From assembly GCA_002943765.1 (NCBI GenBank), contig PQWQ01000007.1, forward strand, positions 2,606,501-2,670,500: DNA of 64,000 nt, written 5' to 3'. A program made the position numbers and the translations under genes. The notes under the pieces were generated by a model. The model was given only the letters and a program-made list of their open reading frames with translations. It was not told where the DNA came from and ran no database searches. Positions 27,657 to 39,924 of the stretch are shown piece by piece (positions within the stretch are counted from its first letter, which is position 1; each line of letters begins with the position of its first letter). The DNA is from Psoroptes ovis (lineage: Eukaryota > Arthropoda > Arachnida > Sarcoptiformes > Psoroptidae).

Positions 27657-30600
27657 AATTTTCGATAAAAATTTCTCGAAAAATTTCAATTTTTTTTCCT
27701 TTGATCAGTTTGATCTACCTTTATTTTCAACATTGATGATTGATAACTCTATCATCAATCATCATATTGATGATGATGATGTCGTTCATTTAATAATATT
27801 AATATTTATTATCGTGTATCAATTTTTAGCATCTTCCTCCTTTATCAGGAAAACACTTGAGCAGTCTGACTCTGAACGACGCGCACACATTGTTCAATAT
27901 ATTGATGTTAATTGAAATTAATTAATGATCATCAACGAAAAGAATTGATGATCATTGATATTATTTGATTTATGAAAAGCGTAAATCGAAAAAATGAAAT
28001 CTGATAATCGACATATTTTTACAATCAAATAAAGCATAGAGATGCATAGATAGGATTGCAAATTGGAAAAGTCTATTTTTATTTATGAAAGATGAAAATA
28101 TTTTCCAAGAAAAAAAAATCATCTCAGACAAATCAAATCAAATCAGCTATAATAAAATCAACATGGTTCAAATGGTTCAAATCAAAATGGTTAATTAAAT
28201 TGTATCAAAAAATATAAAAATAACATATTTTCAAATAGAGAAACATAATCAAAGGATTGAAGACATTATCAAAGGATTTGAAAACATAATCGATTTTGAT
28301 GTTGTTTCGATTAGGAACGGTTTCTCTGCAGCAGAAAAAAAAATCAAACAAAAAATTGATACATTTATCTATTGATTTTTTCGGCAACTAATAAAACGAA
28401 TAAATTAGACATGTTTGCTCAAAATTTTCCTTAATTATTAGAGCTAAGTAGCGATAATCACTGATTAAAGGGTTATAACTTAAGATTTTATCCAGAAAGA
28501 AAAAGAGAAAAAATCGAAAATGTTTTCAAATTACGATTAAAAAATGTTACAGATTTAATTAACCAATCAGTGAATAAATTAAATCAGATTATCGTCAACT
28601 TTGTGAAACATTCTGAAACTATTTGGTCATCGAACATATGAAAATTCATAAACTATTAATCATATAAATTGATTCTTGATTGGTTAATCTGAGTTTGTCA
28701 ATATGAATAAAATCTATGTTTGTTGATCGATGATGTCAACAATGATTATTAACTGATGACCATTTTGCTTAGAATTTGATTTCAAATTTTAAATTCAAAT
28801 AATTCAAAAAATACATTTCAAACATCATCGAAGTAATTTGCCAAAAATAGATTTTCATTTTTCGTAATTCCATCATCAATTTTTCCCGATCGGCAGCTTG
28901 CATCAAGCAAAGCTCAGCGGTATGCGTGTGTTTTGACCAACAAAAATTGATTAATTTTCAATCAATGGATATAAAAAAATTAATTTCAATTTTTTTTTCC
29001 AAAAAAAATTTTCAAATATCGGAAACATCAAACCATTCATACGGTTGATTCGATCCATCAAATATGTAATCAATGATTAGTGTTTCAATCATTCGATTGA
29101 TCAACTGATCAAAGCCTGTTTGTGTTACCATTATTATTATGATGCAAGATTGAAATCAACAAAAAAAAAAAAATTGAAAATGATTTGAAGCTCATTCATC
29201 ATCATAGCTTTGATCCGTATTCGGTAAGGGCTGTCAAGGGACCTTTGAGGTCTGTGTCTGTGAGATGATAATACTGATATAATCATCATTATTATTTATG
29301 GTTTATTTAACAAACAAAATAAGATAAGAGGTTAGATCGCAGGCAAAAAAGCTTCGGAGAAAAACCGTAATACGTGTTTTTGTGTGTTTTGTTTTCATGT
29401 CTATTTTTGTCATTTCGAGAAAAAATTGATCAAATCGATATTCGAGAGCACAGCAGCAGCAATGAATTACAATTGAACAATGAATGAATACAATGAAACA
29501 GTCCAAACACATAAACACACACACACCACAACAATCAAACAATAATCAAATCGAACATCGAACAACACAACGACCGCAGTTTATTGTTATTTTAAAATAT
29601 CGATTATCGACGATACTTGATCCGCGAACAATCCAAAATGATTAAAATGCTCGATGATCTTGATTTAGTTGATCGAAATCGAAAATCGAAAATGATGAAA
29701 ATGTTCCAGCAAATCGGTGGTTATTTGTGGTGGTCAAAATCACTCGGATTTACTGTGTTTGTGTGCGATTGATTTTCTCTGCTCTGAATGAAGATAATTT
29801 TTTTTTTATTTTCACGGTGATAAGCTGCTCTGTTGGTCGTGATTATCAATTGTAACCATAACCACAATTAAAGATAATAACCATCCACAATCCGACGGGG
29901 AGCAAGAGAGAGAGTGGTAAGCTCAAAAGTGTCACATTTAATTTGTCACAAACATTTGTTGTTGTTTTTCAGGGGCTTGGAAATGTGGTTGCAAATTTTG
30001 TTTTTTTTTTTTTTTTTTGTTTTCAAAATTAATGAATGGAACGGAAATTGATTCAGTTCCATCAGTTTATTGTTTGGCTTGAATTTTTTTTTTTTTTTTT
30101 GAAACGACCTTTGACCCTTGAAAGGACTAGATTATGTTACTTAATCATAAATTGAAGCCAACAACAACTCTCCAACAATTGATCAATTGAAAATAATTTT
30201 TTCCACTTTCATCTGAAGTTACTATCAATCTATGTGCTATTCGATATTCATTACATCCAATGGATCAAAAATTGATTGAATCAAAATGGATTGAATCACC
30301 AACAACTACATTTATGTGAACATATGGTCAATGATTATCAATTATTAATTTGGTTTAATTTGAAAAACATATAACTAAAACGAAATTTTACACGAATTTT
30401 ACATTAAAACACTTTGGGTAATTGTAATGGTAATGGTATGATAATCGTCCATTCAATCATCTATTCATGATCATCACTGACAACAATTATCAATTTAAAC
30501 TTGAAATTTTTCAATGATGAACGATGATGATCATCAATGCAATTAATGTAATCACTGTACTTACGGGGCACGTGTACAAAATTGTCAATCATTATTGGTC

Positions 30601-33600
30601 ATATTTGATGTTGATTATTTGATCAGCTGGTCAAATGTGAAATATTTGCTTGAATTCGTTAGAAATTTGTTGCGATTGAATGTTAAATCGGATTTAGATC
30701 ATGATCATGTTTTATGAGATAATCATTTTCAAATTATTTAGATCATCATAATCATACTCAGTGAAGATATCATGGGAAAAACTGAGATAAATAAATAAAT
30801 TAAACAAAAATTAATTCGTTAATTTTTCATTTTAATTATTTCCGGATAATCAAATATTTCAATTTTGATGATAATTTCTTCATTTAACTTATGGGACATT
30901 TATATTCAAATCAAAATGATGATTATGATGATTTTCAAAATGAAATGATTAATCAAATGATGGTAAAGAAATCAAGAGAAAATCCATTCCATTTCAAAGA
31001 AATTAATTAATTATTTTTATATTTCTTCTGAAAAACATCTCTCATAAGCATTAATGCAGGTGGTCGTCGTCCATATTTGCAACAAGTGATTGATTGTTTT
31101 TGATTAACAAATTCAAAAACAAATAATATTGCATCTCACTACTGGCTATAATTTATGACGATTCTTTTTTGGATGATGATCAAATCAAATTAAATCTTAT
31201 CAAACCTTGAGGTATATATGATTTCAAAATGAACGAAAACCATAAATTAAAGCCGGGTAAAAGTCCATCAAATCCTAATCGAATAAAAACCATTTTTCAT
31301 TAATCAAATTGATTGACGAATATTTTCTCTTAAAAAAAATCATAATTAGAATCAATTAGTTTCGAACCAAATTTCGAACTGTCAGCTTTAAATGATTCAA
31401 TGATTTTTGTGTACAAATTCCAAAAAGAATTTGATAAAATAAAATGAGAAATCAATTAAATTCGTATGACATTAAATGAATGTTTGACTGATTGCTGGCA
31501 ATCAATTGCATCAGCTCAGGTGCGAAATCATTTAAAATTTTTTTGAAATTTCAATCATTGAAATTGTCAATGAACATCTTGGACAAACTGCGAAATCTTT
31601 TAGGAGTAGAAAATCTTGTGAATTTTTAATGAATTTCTACATGCATTGAATACATTAATTTTTGATGATTTGATCAATAAAAAATTTAAAATTGAAAATG
31701 ATAATAAAAATAATTAAAATCAAATTGATTAAAATTGAATTAAAATCTAATTAATTCACCAATAATAATACTGATTTATTTATGGTTTTTTCGTTGCTTT
31801 CAATGATTCGAACAAGGTGAAGAATAATAATTAAGATTTCAATGATAAATATTAGAAATTCTTTAAATGTTTTTAGTTCTTGATCATTTTTTATATTAGT
31901 TGATTGCCAATCATAATTGTTTGAAATCTAATTAAATCAACAAAATTTTGAAAATTTTGTTTTCGATCATCATTGAAGTTTGGTGATTATTTGTTGTTGA
32001 ATTAATTGAAATTAATTAATTCAATTCAATTAAATTTATTCAATTTGTAGGTGTTATGTGATGTTTTCACCGTTTTTTTTCCAATTTTCATTAATTTATT
32101 TTGCCTCTGAATATTATTAATAGGTGTAGGTGAGGGTGTTGGTGTTGCTGTTCAGAATGTTAAGTACTTTTATTCGAATAAATGAATTATTGAAGAAATT
32201 AATTCATAAAAATTTGGATGACTTTGATGGTGATGATCGTCGTCGTCGTCGCTGTTGTACCGATATATCGTTGACAATCATCGATATAGCCATATATGTT
32301 CTATTAACATGTTGATACGACGATCATGTTGATCGTCAACGATGATTTAATGGTCAAATGTTCTTTCTCGTTGTCGGGGAATGGGGGAAGAAATTGTCTC
32401 CTACACCGCTAAATATATCATTTTTTATGACCATCCACCATATTGATTACAATGATGATAATCTTTATGTATGTGTAAACACATCGAACAGATGGCCATA
32501 TTCAGGTTGTTTTTGCCATAAACAAACATTTCATTTCATTTTTTTTTTTGCATGAAAAAAACAACAAAAATTTATGACAATAGATTAAAATTCAAAGACA
32601 AACAAATAAATAAATAAATGAATTATTCAATCAATAAACAAGCATTTTGGATAAATAAATGAATAAACAAACAAACAAACAAAATCATCTGAAAAAAATC
32701 CAAAATAACCATATCGAATAACCTTTAATCAAAGTAAATGCATGGAGGGATGGTCGATCCGATCCATCCATCGATAACAATAAATTTGATTTGCGATAGA
32801 TGATAAGCATATTTGATTACATGATTTTGTGGCCGCACATTTTCCAATGCATACATGATGCATGATCACCATTTTTATGCTGGAAAATAATATTATATTT
32901 ATAGATTATATAATCATGAATAATGACGACGATGATGCAGATGATCCGAAACCAACAACACGTGCTATTATCTATGTTTGGTGATCATAAACAGATCAGA
33001 GCAAAAATTAATATTTTTTTGTTTATTTTATTTTTAAGTGAATAACGGAGAATCGATAAATTATTAATCACAGATCAGATCAGATGAGTAAACAAATTTA
33101 AAATAAAATTTGAAAAAAAAACCCGGAACAAATAATGACAAGATATGGTTCCCATTTTATTGATCCATTAAAATCGATTTGAATCGATTGGAACAATGTT
33201 AAATTTGATGATATCATCATCAATTTTATATTTGGTGGGAAATGTCATTGTAAATGGTTCACAAATTTTCATTCTAAAAATCAACATTTAAAAATCACGG
33301 AACGAATTCACGGTACGAAATTATCGAGGGAAGAATGCTTCGAAAAAAATCTTCCGGCAATCGATTGCACCACAATCTTATGTTTTGAGGATCGCTTAAT
33401 TGATCACCAAATAGATCACCAAAATCGATCACAAATTGATCAATGCAATCATTGTTGAATATGATTGATTATAGATGTCGCAAACGGTATGATTGGAATG
33501 AATTGAATTTTTTTTTGATACATTTCAATTGATTTAGCATTAACACTAACAATTATTATCATCACAAACGTTTGAAAAATGAATGTGATAAACCGAATTA

Positions 33601-35608
33601 ATCAATCATTTTCGAAAAACCACCAGCAACACCAACAACAGCGACGATAACAGCAAAGCTTTAAAAAAAATGATCAAACTCGATCATCACTATCTTTGGA
33701 TATTATTATTATCATCATTATCTGTAAGAAGCATGTCATGAAAATTGGAGAAGATAATATATCAGAAGATATTTGATGATACAATTTCTCGATGAAACAT
33801 AAATAAATAAAATAAACAATCATTGAATATATGGCTCATAAATTATGTATTATTATTACTATTATTATCATTATTATTATCGTTAATGGTTATAATGATG
33901 ATTATAATGGTTAATGGTTACCATTCTCCAATAAGAAAAGCAACAACAGTTAAGCCACAATTGAACCACATTCGAAAACACATGATCATCTCGAAATGTA
34001 TTTTAATATGTTTAATTTTAAATTTTATTTATTTATTTATTTTTATATTTATTCAACTTCAGTGTACAATTATCAAATGATTCAATATGAATAAATGAAT
34101 GAAATCATTCATTTATTTGATTTTGATTTTTCTGAGTTTTTTGCGATTCGGATTTGGTGCGCAATATAAATTTTAATGATCATTTTTTGCTGTTGTTTTA
34201 CCATTTGGATATATACTGGATTGAATTCAATATATTGGATCATGAGCGATATTTTTTTAATGATATTTTACATTGATTTACATTTTCTCACACACACACA
34301 CAAACAAAGATAATGAATCTTTCAATATAAGATTGAGATTATTATAATGAGAATAACCAAATTAGGCTTGATCATCATGATCATATACGCAGTTATCCTA
34401 GTTTTTTCGAAGATTTCTTCTATCATCTGAAGATGATCGTGCCTTGTTTTGAATTTTTTGAAAATTTTTCTAAATTTCAAATACCTTTGAACACAACAAG
34501 ACATCAGTTTGATAAATGAATTCATTCAAACCTTTGTGATCATTATCTTAATCTGATTTTATGAAATTTTTTGTATTTGATGGAGTAACAATGAGGCAAG
34601 CAATCAAATCAATACATGTCAAAGGTCAAGCATTAATCAATGACAATAATGGATTTTACCTTATTTAGTCATTTTTTTTTACCTCGAAAGCCTTTTTTCT
34701 GCCAACCTCTAAACGGGTAGGTGTGAACACCCGAAGATTTTGTGAAATCGTAATAGAAGAAGAGATGAACGAAAAATTGAGAAATTGAATGACGTTCATT
34801 CATTGATCATTGATCAATTGATTGATTAAATCAATCAATCAATTCATTCAACACTCAATCGATTGATCGATGATTTGATGATCCATTATTTATTATTTAT
34901 TTATTTTGACAACATTTTTCTCTTTGCTATTTCCACGAATTTTCATTTGTTTATTTTAATTTTTTCATTTATTTCATTGTTTGCAATTTGATTGATGAAT
35001 TGTCGATTAAATATTGAAGAAATAATAATAATAAACAAAACGATGATTCAAAGAACGAAAAAGGAAAAAAATCAATCATCAATCGATCATTTATTCAATG
35101 ATAATTTACACATTATTATTTTTCAATGAAGAAATTTTCATCACATCGAATGATGATGATGATGATTATTATCAACATCACACAATTGAGGACATGTGAA
35201 TTGAATTTTTTTTTTGTTTTAAAGCTGTTTGCTTCATTGAAAGAAACCATAAATTTTGTCTTTCACAAGTACAGTGCTTTCTGTTGTTTTCATTTGTTTA
35301 TTGATTGATTGATTGTATGATAATCAATATCATATCATATGTAGATTAATCATTAAAAATAATATTATTTCTATTATTATATTGGAAAATTACAAAGAAA
35401 CTGTTTTCATTCAATCAATGCAATCATTCGAAGTTGATGTTGCCGCTGTTATTGCTGCTGCTGTTTTCATTATTTATAAAAGATTTGATAATTATTTCGT
35501 TTAAACTGGAAATTATTGCCATTTCTTCAATCAAATAGTTTTGATTTTTTCGAAAATTTCATTAATAAAATTTAAATCGTCATCGAATAGTTGATCATTG
35601 AAAAAATT

Positions 35609-36697
35609 ATGGAATTTGATCCATCAAAATATTCATCCACATCGTACGATTCGATGGGACCGGCACTAGATTTATTATCATTGATACACAATAAATATGG
35701 AATTGATTTTGATCAGTAAGTTTTTAATTTTTTTATCGTCCAGATTCTTTGACTCAATTTGATTCTATTCCAATTTACAGACCATTAAGAATTGTTGATC
35801 TTGGATGCGGACCAGGAAATTCATCACAATTATTAGCGAAAAAATTTCCAAATTCTACCGTTATCGGCATTGATGTTGTTGCCGAAATGATTGAACATGC
35901 AAAGAAAATATATTCAAATGATTCTTTGAAATTTTTTGTACAAGATTTAAATTTACCATTCGATCAATGGGATCATTCGATACAAGAAATTTTATCGTCC
36001 AAATCAATTGATTTAATTTTTTCAAATTATGCATTACAATGGATATCGAATCCATTCACATTAGGTGATTCAATACAAAGAATTTTGAAACCCGAAACCG
36101 GTATATTTATGGCCAACATTCTTTATAGTGATATTTTTTCCGTTATCGATCCAAATGCTAATCAACAAGAATATCAATTATTAAAAAATTATCTCAAATT
36201 TCCAAACGAACAACAATTCATTGGTGATTGGATATTTGGTTTGAAAAAGAATGCCAATCTCAATAATATTTGGCTTCAATATTGGCGACCGAAATCGATT
36301 TATCCTGAAAAATATTATTGTCAATGTAAATTTTTGAATTTCATTACCATTTAACTTGACTTATTATCTTTAAATTTCTTTCCTCAATTAAGCATTCGTC
36401 AAAATACCATTAAAATGGCATGAAAAATTCATAATCGACGATGCACCCGATGATATTCGAGCCAAATTATCAGAAATACTTAAGAATTTGATATTAAAAA
36501 AGCGAATTAAACGTGTGATTCCAAGAAATATGAACGGATCATCAGCGATAACTCATGAAACCGATGATAACAATAATAATTTATCAAAAAATGCTAATAA
36601 TGTCTATAACGCTGTTAATGTTGATGATGATGAAGTGAATGATATTGAAATTGAACAAGAATTATGGACAATCATTGCTCGAACATCAAATCAATGA
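35609..36697 (+). CDS. class I SAM-dependent methyltransferase, JHAMT-like
   Basis: Three exons give 318 residues: 35609-35715, 35781-36325 and 36393-36697, with GT-AG introns of 65 and 67 bp. Motif I, VDLGCGPGNS, is at residues 41-50. It is followed by an acidic loop (GIDV) that would bind the SAM ribose, then a DL...FSNYALQW block at the usual post-II position. Juvenile hormone acid methyltransferases and trans-aconitate methyltransferases share this arrangement, and the length (JHAMTs are about 280) fits either. The substrate is therefore unproven; farnesoic or juvenile hormone acid is a guess from the arthropod host. The C-terminus has an Asn/Asp-rich insertion before the final helix. An AATAAA signal lies at 36753-36758. 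The start ATG opens the only frame joining exon 2 in phase. Confidence 0.85.
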
Positions 36698-36975
36698 AAC
36701 AAATTTTGTTGATTGTATCTTTTAAATTGAGTTTATCTTTGTAAAATTGATTAATAAATTCATTTTTTATTTGAAACAAAAAATTGACTGCCATCTGCTG
36801 AAGCATAATTCAAATATCAAAATGTTGCAAAGCGCCATCGCGCTCTGAAATTTTTAAAAAAATGCTGAGCATCGCAATAGCGCTTCTTTTGTCGATAATT
36901 TGTTTATCAATTCTGACCAAAAAAATTCTTGAAACATCATAATTGTATTGAATTAAGAAATGAAAATAAATAATC
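36698..36975. other. spacer between methyltransferase and piggyBac gene
   Basis: A 278-bp spacer holding the methyltransferase poly(A) signal (36753) and AT-rich leader sequence. No piggyBac terminal inverted repeat or TTAA-flanked CCCT end was seen here. Confidence 0.6.
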
Positions 36976-38580
36976 ATGTTAAGTGAAAATGATCTTTCGG
37001 ATGCTGACTCATATGAATCAAGTTTTACATCAGATGATGATGATGATGATGATGGTACAATGAATACCGATGGATCAACATTCACCGCCATACCGCCAGG
37101 AATTACATATTTTAATCCGATAAATTATTTTCATGAAAAACCTGGACCACGACATGTTCCACCATCTGATGCTAATCCGATTGAATATTTTAATTTATTT
37201 TTCACGCCATCATTTTTGCAAACAATCGTCAATGAAACAAATAAATTTGCTCAAAAATTTATTGGATCAAACGATCTTTCGGCTCATTCACGTGCTAAAA
37301 AATGGACACCCACATATGCTTTAGAGATAAAAGCTATGATTGCCGTATTATTGGAAATGGGCATAACAAGAAGGCCGACAATTAATTCATATTGGAAACA
37401 AGATTCGCGAAAAATACCATGGTTTAGCAAAATGTTTACAAGAGATAGATTTCTATTGTTGTTAAGATTTTTTCATTTAATTGACGATGAATCAGTAATG
37501 GCTGCCTCAGGTCATTCAAATTATGATCCTTGTACAAGATTTGATATTCTTGTAAAACATGCAAACACAGTTTTCATGCAACATTATGTTCCCAATCAAC
37601 AATTATCCATCAATGAAACATTAGTTGGCACACATTGTCATTCCATCATGAAACAAAATTCGAACAAGAAACATAAATGTCAAATAAAATTTCGTATGCT
37701 TTGTGATTCAATCACAAAATATTGCTTGGGTTTTTTCTGTTTCAAGAGTGTCAAATATATTAATAACAATAATCAAACAATTAAAAGAAATGGAATGAAA
37801 TATGCATCAGTCGAAAAGTTATTATCGAAAGGAAATTATCTTAATAAAGGATATCATTTATATACGGATAATTATTTTACAAGTTTTAAATTTGCTAAAT
37901 CACTATTGTTGAGAAAAACATATCTTACCGGAATCATACATCGAAATAGAAAAGAAATACCTGAAGAAGCGAAAAAAATTAATGATGTTGGTGTTGCAAA
38001 ATATTTTGAAAATCAAAATATTCTAATGTGTTCATATCGAGATAAAAAATCATCCACACATCCAATCATATTGATATCATCAAATGCAAATTCATATAAT
38101 GTTGTTATTGAAAAAAAACGTGGCACCAATACATTTTCGATCGAAAAACCAAGTATTATTGATGAATATAATCGATATATGGCTAAAATTGATGAATCAG
38201 ATAGAATGTTGTATGCAAATCTAGATGAACGAAGAACATGTAAATATTGGAACAAAATTGTATTCAACATATTCGGACGAATGGTTATGAATTTATTCAT
38301 TATTTATACATTGAATAATACCGCAAAAAAATTATCGCGACCACAATTTACGGCTGAAATTATTGAACAAATAGAACAAGAATGGCTGCAACATCGTAAT
38401 ATTAAACCGACTACGGTCGTTAGTTGCATACAAAATGGTCTAGAAAAATTACCTGGACGTAATTTACGTCAATGTGTGGTGTGTAGTAATAAACAAAGCG
38501 GTATCAAACGATCGAATTTGATTTGTGCTCGTTGTAAAAAAGGACTACATGGTCTTTGTGCTGGAAAACATAAATGTTAA
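36976..38580 (+). CDS. piggyBac-type transposase-derived protein (DDE_Tnp_1_7), active site altered
   Basis: An intact, intronless 534-residue ORF. In order: an acidic N-terminus (Asp run at 20-26); the conserved piggyBac entry region (YFNLFF at 71-76, W...P at 110-112, IKAMIAVLLEMG at 118-129, RDRFLLLLRFFHL at 156-168); the catalytic core; and a C-terminal Cys-rich zinc-binding domain (Cys 500, 503, 517, 520, 528 and 534). The DDD triad of active piggyBac enzymes corresponds here to Asn213 (SINETL), Asp298 (YTDNYF) and Asp406 (KIDESD). The first catalytic Asp is thus Asn (AAT at 37612-37614), and the usual FRGR-type motif after it is missing. No terminal inverted repeats were found. An unbroken frame without cleavage residues or ends suggests a domesticated DNA-binding protein, as with vertebrate PGBD genes; a recently dead transposon is the alternative. 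Confidence 0.9.
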   Translation: MLSENDLSDADSYESSFTSDDDDDDDGTMNTDGSTFTAIPPGITYFNPINYFHEKPGPRHVPPSDANPIEYFNLFFTPSFLQTIVNETNKFAQKFIGSNDLSAHSRAKKWTPTYALEIKAMIAVLLEMGITRRPTINSYWKQDSRKIPWFSKMFTRDRFLLLLRFFHLIDDESVMAASGHSNYDPCTRFDILVKHANTVFMQHYVPNQQLSINETLVGTHCHSIMKQNSNKKHKCQIKFRMLCDSITKYCLGFFCFKSVKYINNNNQTIKRNGMKYASVEKLLSKGNYLNKGYHLYTDNYFTSFKFAKSLLLRKTYLTGIIHRNRKEIPEEAKKINDVGVAKYFENQNILMCSYRDKKSSTHPIILISSNANSYNVVIEKKRGTNTFSIEKPSIIDEYNRYMAKIDESDRMLYANLDERRTCKYWNKIVFNIFGRMVMNLFIIYTLNNTAKKLSRPQFTAEIIEQIEQEWLQHRNIKPTTVVSCIQNGLEKLPGRNLRQCVVCSNKQSGIKRSNLICARCKKGLHGLCAGKHKC

Positions 38581-38823
38581 GATTATTTTTTATTTCGCAA
38601 TCAACAAAATAATTGTATTGATAATGGTCATTCTTGGATCTTTTGTAAATTTTTTACCTGTTAATTGTACAAATGTTAATAAATGTTTATCTTACCTTTT
38701 GAATGGCTGATATTTACCTTATTTATCACTGATGATCTTGAATGAAAAAAATAATTGAAATATCTGCGAAGACAAAATAAATTTATGTGGGTTTATGAAT
38801 GTAAATTGATGGTATATATCTCA

Positions 38824-38942
38824 GCTTACGACCATATCACGTTGAGAACACCGGTTCTCGTCCGATCACCGAAGTTAAGCAACGTCGAGCCGAGTCAGTA
38901 CTTGGGAGGGTGACCACCTGGGAACACTCGGTGTCGTAAGCT
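38824..38942 (+). rRNA. 5S ribosomal RNA
   Basis: An RNA polymerase III transcript of the large ribosomal subunit. The ends pair perfectly as GCTTACGAC (38824-38832) with GTCGTAAGC (38933-38941). Arthropod-type 5S hallmarks are present: CCGATCACCGAAGTTAAGC with the internal box A region, then CAGTACTTGGGAGGGTGACC (box C region) and CCTGGGAACAC. The length of about 119-120 is canonical. A TATA-like GGTATATATC lies just upstream at 38811-38820, a known helper of arthropod 5S transcription. It is a single gene here, not in a tandem array. Confidence 0.97.
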
Positions 38943-38953
38943 TTCTTTTTTTT
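38942..38953 (+). terminator. RNA polymerase III T-run terminator
   Basis: TTTC followed by eight Ts directly follows the 5S gene, the standard Pol III stop signal. Confidence 0.85.
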
Positions 38954-39204
38954 ACAATTTTTACATTTGATTTTTGAATCCAATCAACTTAAATTTTATT
39001 TCTTCATTTTATTTCAATTCTAAGAAATTAAAGAGAAATAAAGAGAGAGAGATAAGTCATGATGTTTGTTTTATTATTTTTCATGATGAGAAATTAAATA
39101 CATTGAATGTGTTATTTGATAATGATAATAATAATAATAATAAAGGTAATAGTAATGTTAAGTCAAGTTGAAGTGTAAGTTTTTTTTTAAGGCTTAAATA
39201 GACA

Positions 39205-39807
39205 TCAAATAGACAATGTGTTCAATTCTTTTGAATAAGTATCGATCGGTTGTAATGAAAATGCAATAAAAATGGCGCCTAAAATTGTTAAAATACAATG
39301 TATAAGTAAATCATGTGTTGCCATCCGTATAATGCCGACATAATAAGCAGCTAATAAAATAATCATGGCACATGTATATGATAAACAACCGGTAAATGAT
39401 TCACGACGATCACTTGATTCAAATTCCGTATAAGTGAATTCACGTCCACATAATCCAATGGCAATTAAACCAAATATTCGTATAACAATACTGGCAATTA
39501 TACTAATAAAATTAATAAAACGTACAATTGAATATGCATCACGATTTGTTGGATTTGTACGTTGTGAGATCAAATGTCCATGTTTTTCTTGCTGTTCTTT
39601 TTTATCCATTTTATTCAAATAAATCCATGTAAATATTATCATTGATATAATATTAATTAATGTTAATACAACAAATATTAATGACAGTAGACGACGATAA
39701 CTCATTTTAAATGGTTTACGAAGATTTTTCGATGGTAAAACCATTGATTTTTGATTATGATTGAAATTTGATGCAGCATTAGTGAATATCATTTTTTCAT
39801 CCATCAT
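39205..39807 (-). CDS. four-TM membrane protein, unrecognised
   Basis: A 200-residue integral membrane protein with four predicted transmembrane segments at about 39-64, 94-120, 141-161 and 166-186. The N-terminus is about 38 residues with basic Lys/Arg before TM1, so it is probably cytoplasmic. The loop after TM1 is charged (Lys/Glu/Gln/His, residues 66-90), and a short tail follows. There is no signal peptide. The coding part is a single exon; the start has tandem ATGs (39802-39807). On the same strand a consensus donor AAG|GTAAGT lies at 39922-39923, so the 5' leader is probably spliced. No family is recognised. The four-TM layout resembles the other membrane genes in this block (43, 46, 53 and 59 kb) without obvious sequence identity by eye. 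Confidence 0.75.
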   Translation of the reverse strand: MMDEKMIFTNAASNFNHNQKSMVLPSKNLRKPFKMSYRRLLSLIFVVLTLINIISMIIFTWIYLNKMDKKEQQEKHGHLISQRTNPTNRDAYSIVRFINFISIIASIVIRIFGLIAIGLCGREFTYTEFESSDRRESFTGCLSYTCAMIILLAAYYVGIIRMATHDLLIHCILTILGAIFIAFSLQPIDTYSKELNTLSI

Positions 39808-39924
39808 TTTTGATATCGCATTTCATTTTCAATTAAATTTCTCAAAACTATTTTTGAAAATTTAAAATGATAATCAATTTTTAGAAGCAGGAAAATATTA
39901 ATTTCAAATCAATCGCTACTTACC

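Larger units (their letters stand above)
9458..35608. other. gene-free AT-rich region with hairpin elements
   Basis: This is about 26 kb without a supportable coding exon. It contains the hairpin family (10,461; 14,082; 15,868; 17,327; 18,485; 24,200), the inverted-repeat interval at 12,118-12,278, a possible core promoter near 13,225, nuclear-receptor-type half-sites near 18,013-18,141, an orphan minus-strand splice donor near 25,400, and the dyad array at 27,593-27,656. The rest is simple repeats and AT-rich unique sequence. ORFs of 60-105 codons occur on both strands but show low-complexity composition and no known domain. Confidence 0.55.

Noticed and set aside
27590..27660. CRISPR-like array
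   Set aside because: Units are only 12 bases with 5-6 base spacers in a eukaryotic genome; no repeat-spacer architecture.
31560..31630. CTTGGACAAACTG as a hairpin-family right end
   Set aside because: Only nine bases agree and there is no left partner.
38570..38830. piggyBac terminal inverted repeat downstream of the transposase ORF
   Set aside because: TTAA tetramers occur but none is joined to a CCCT/AGGG-type end, and no partner exists upstream.
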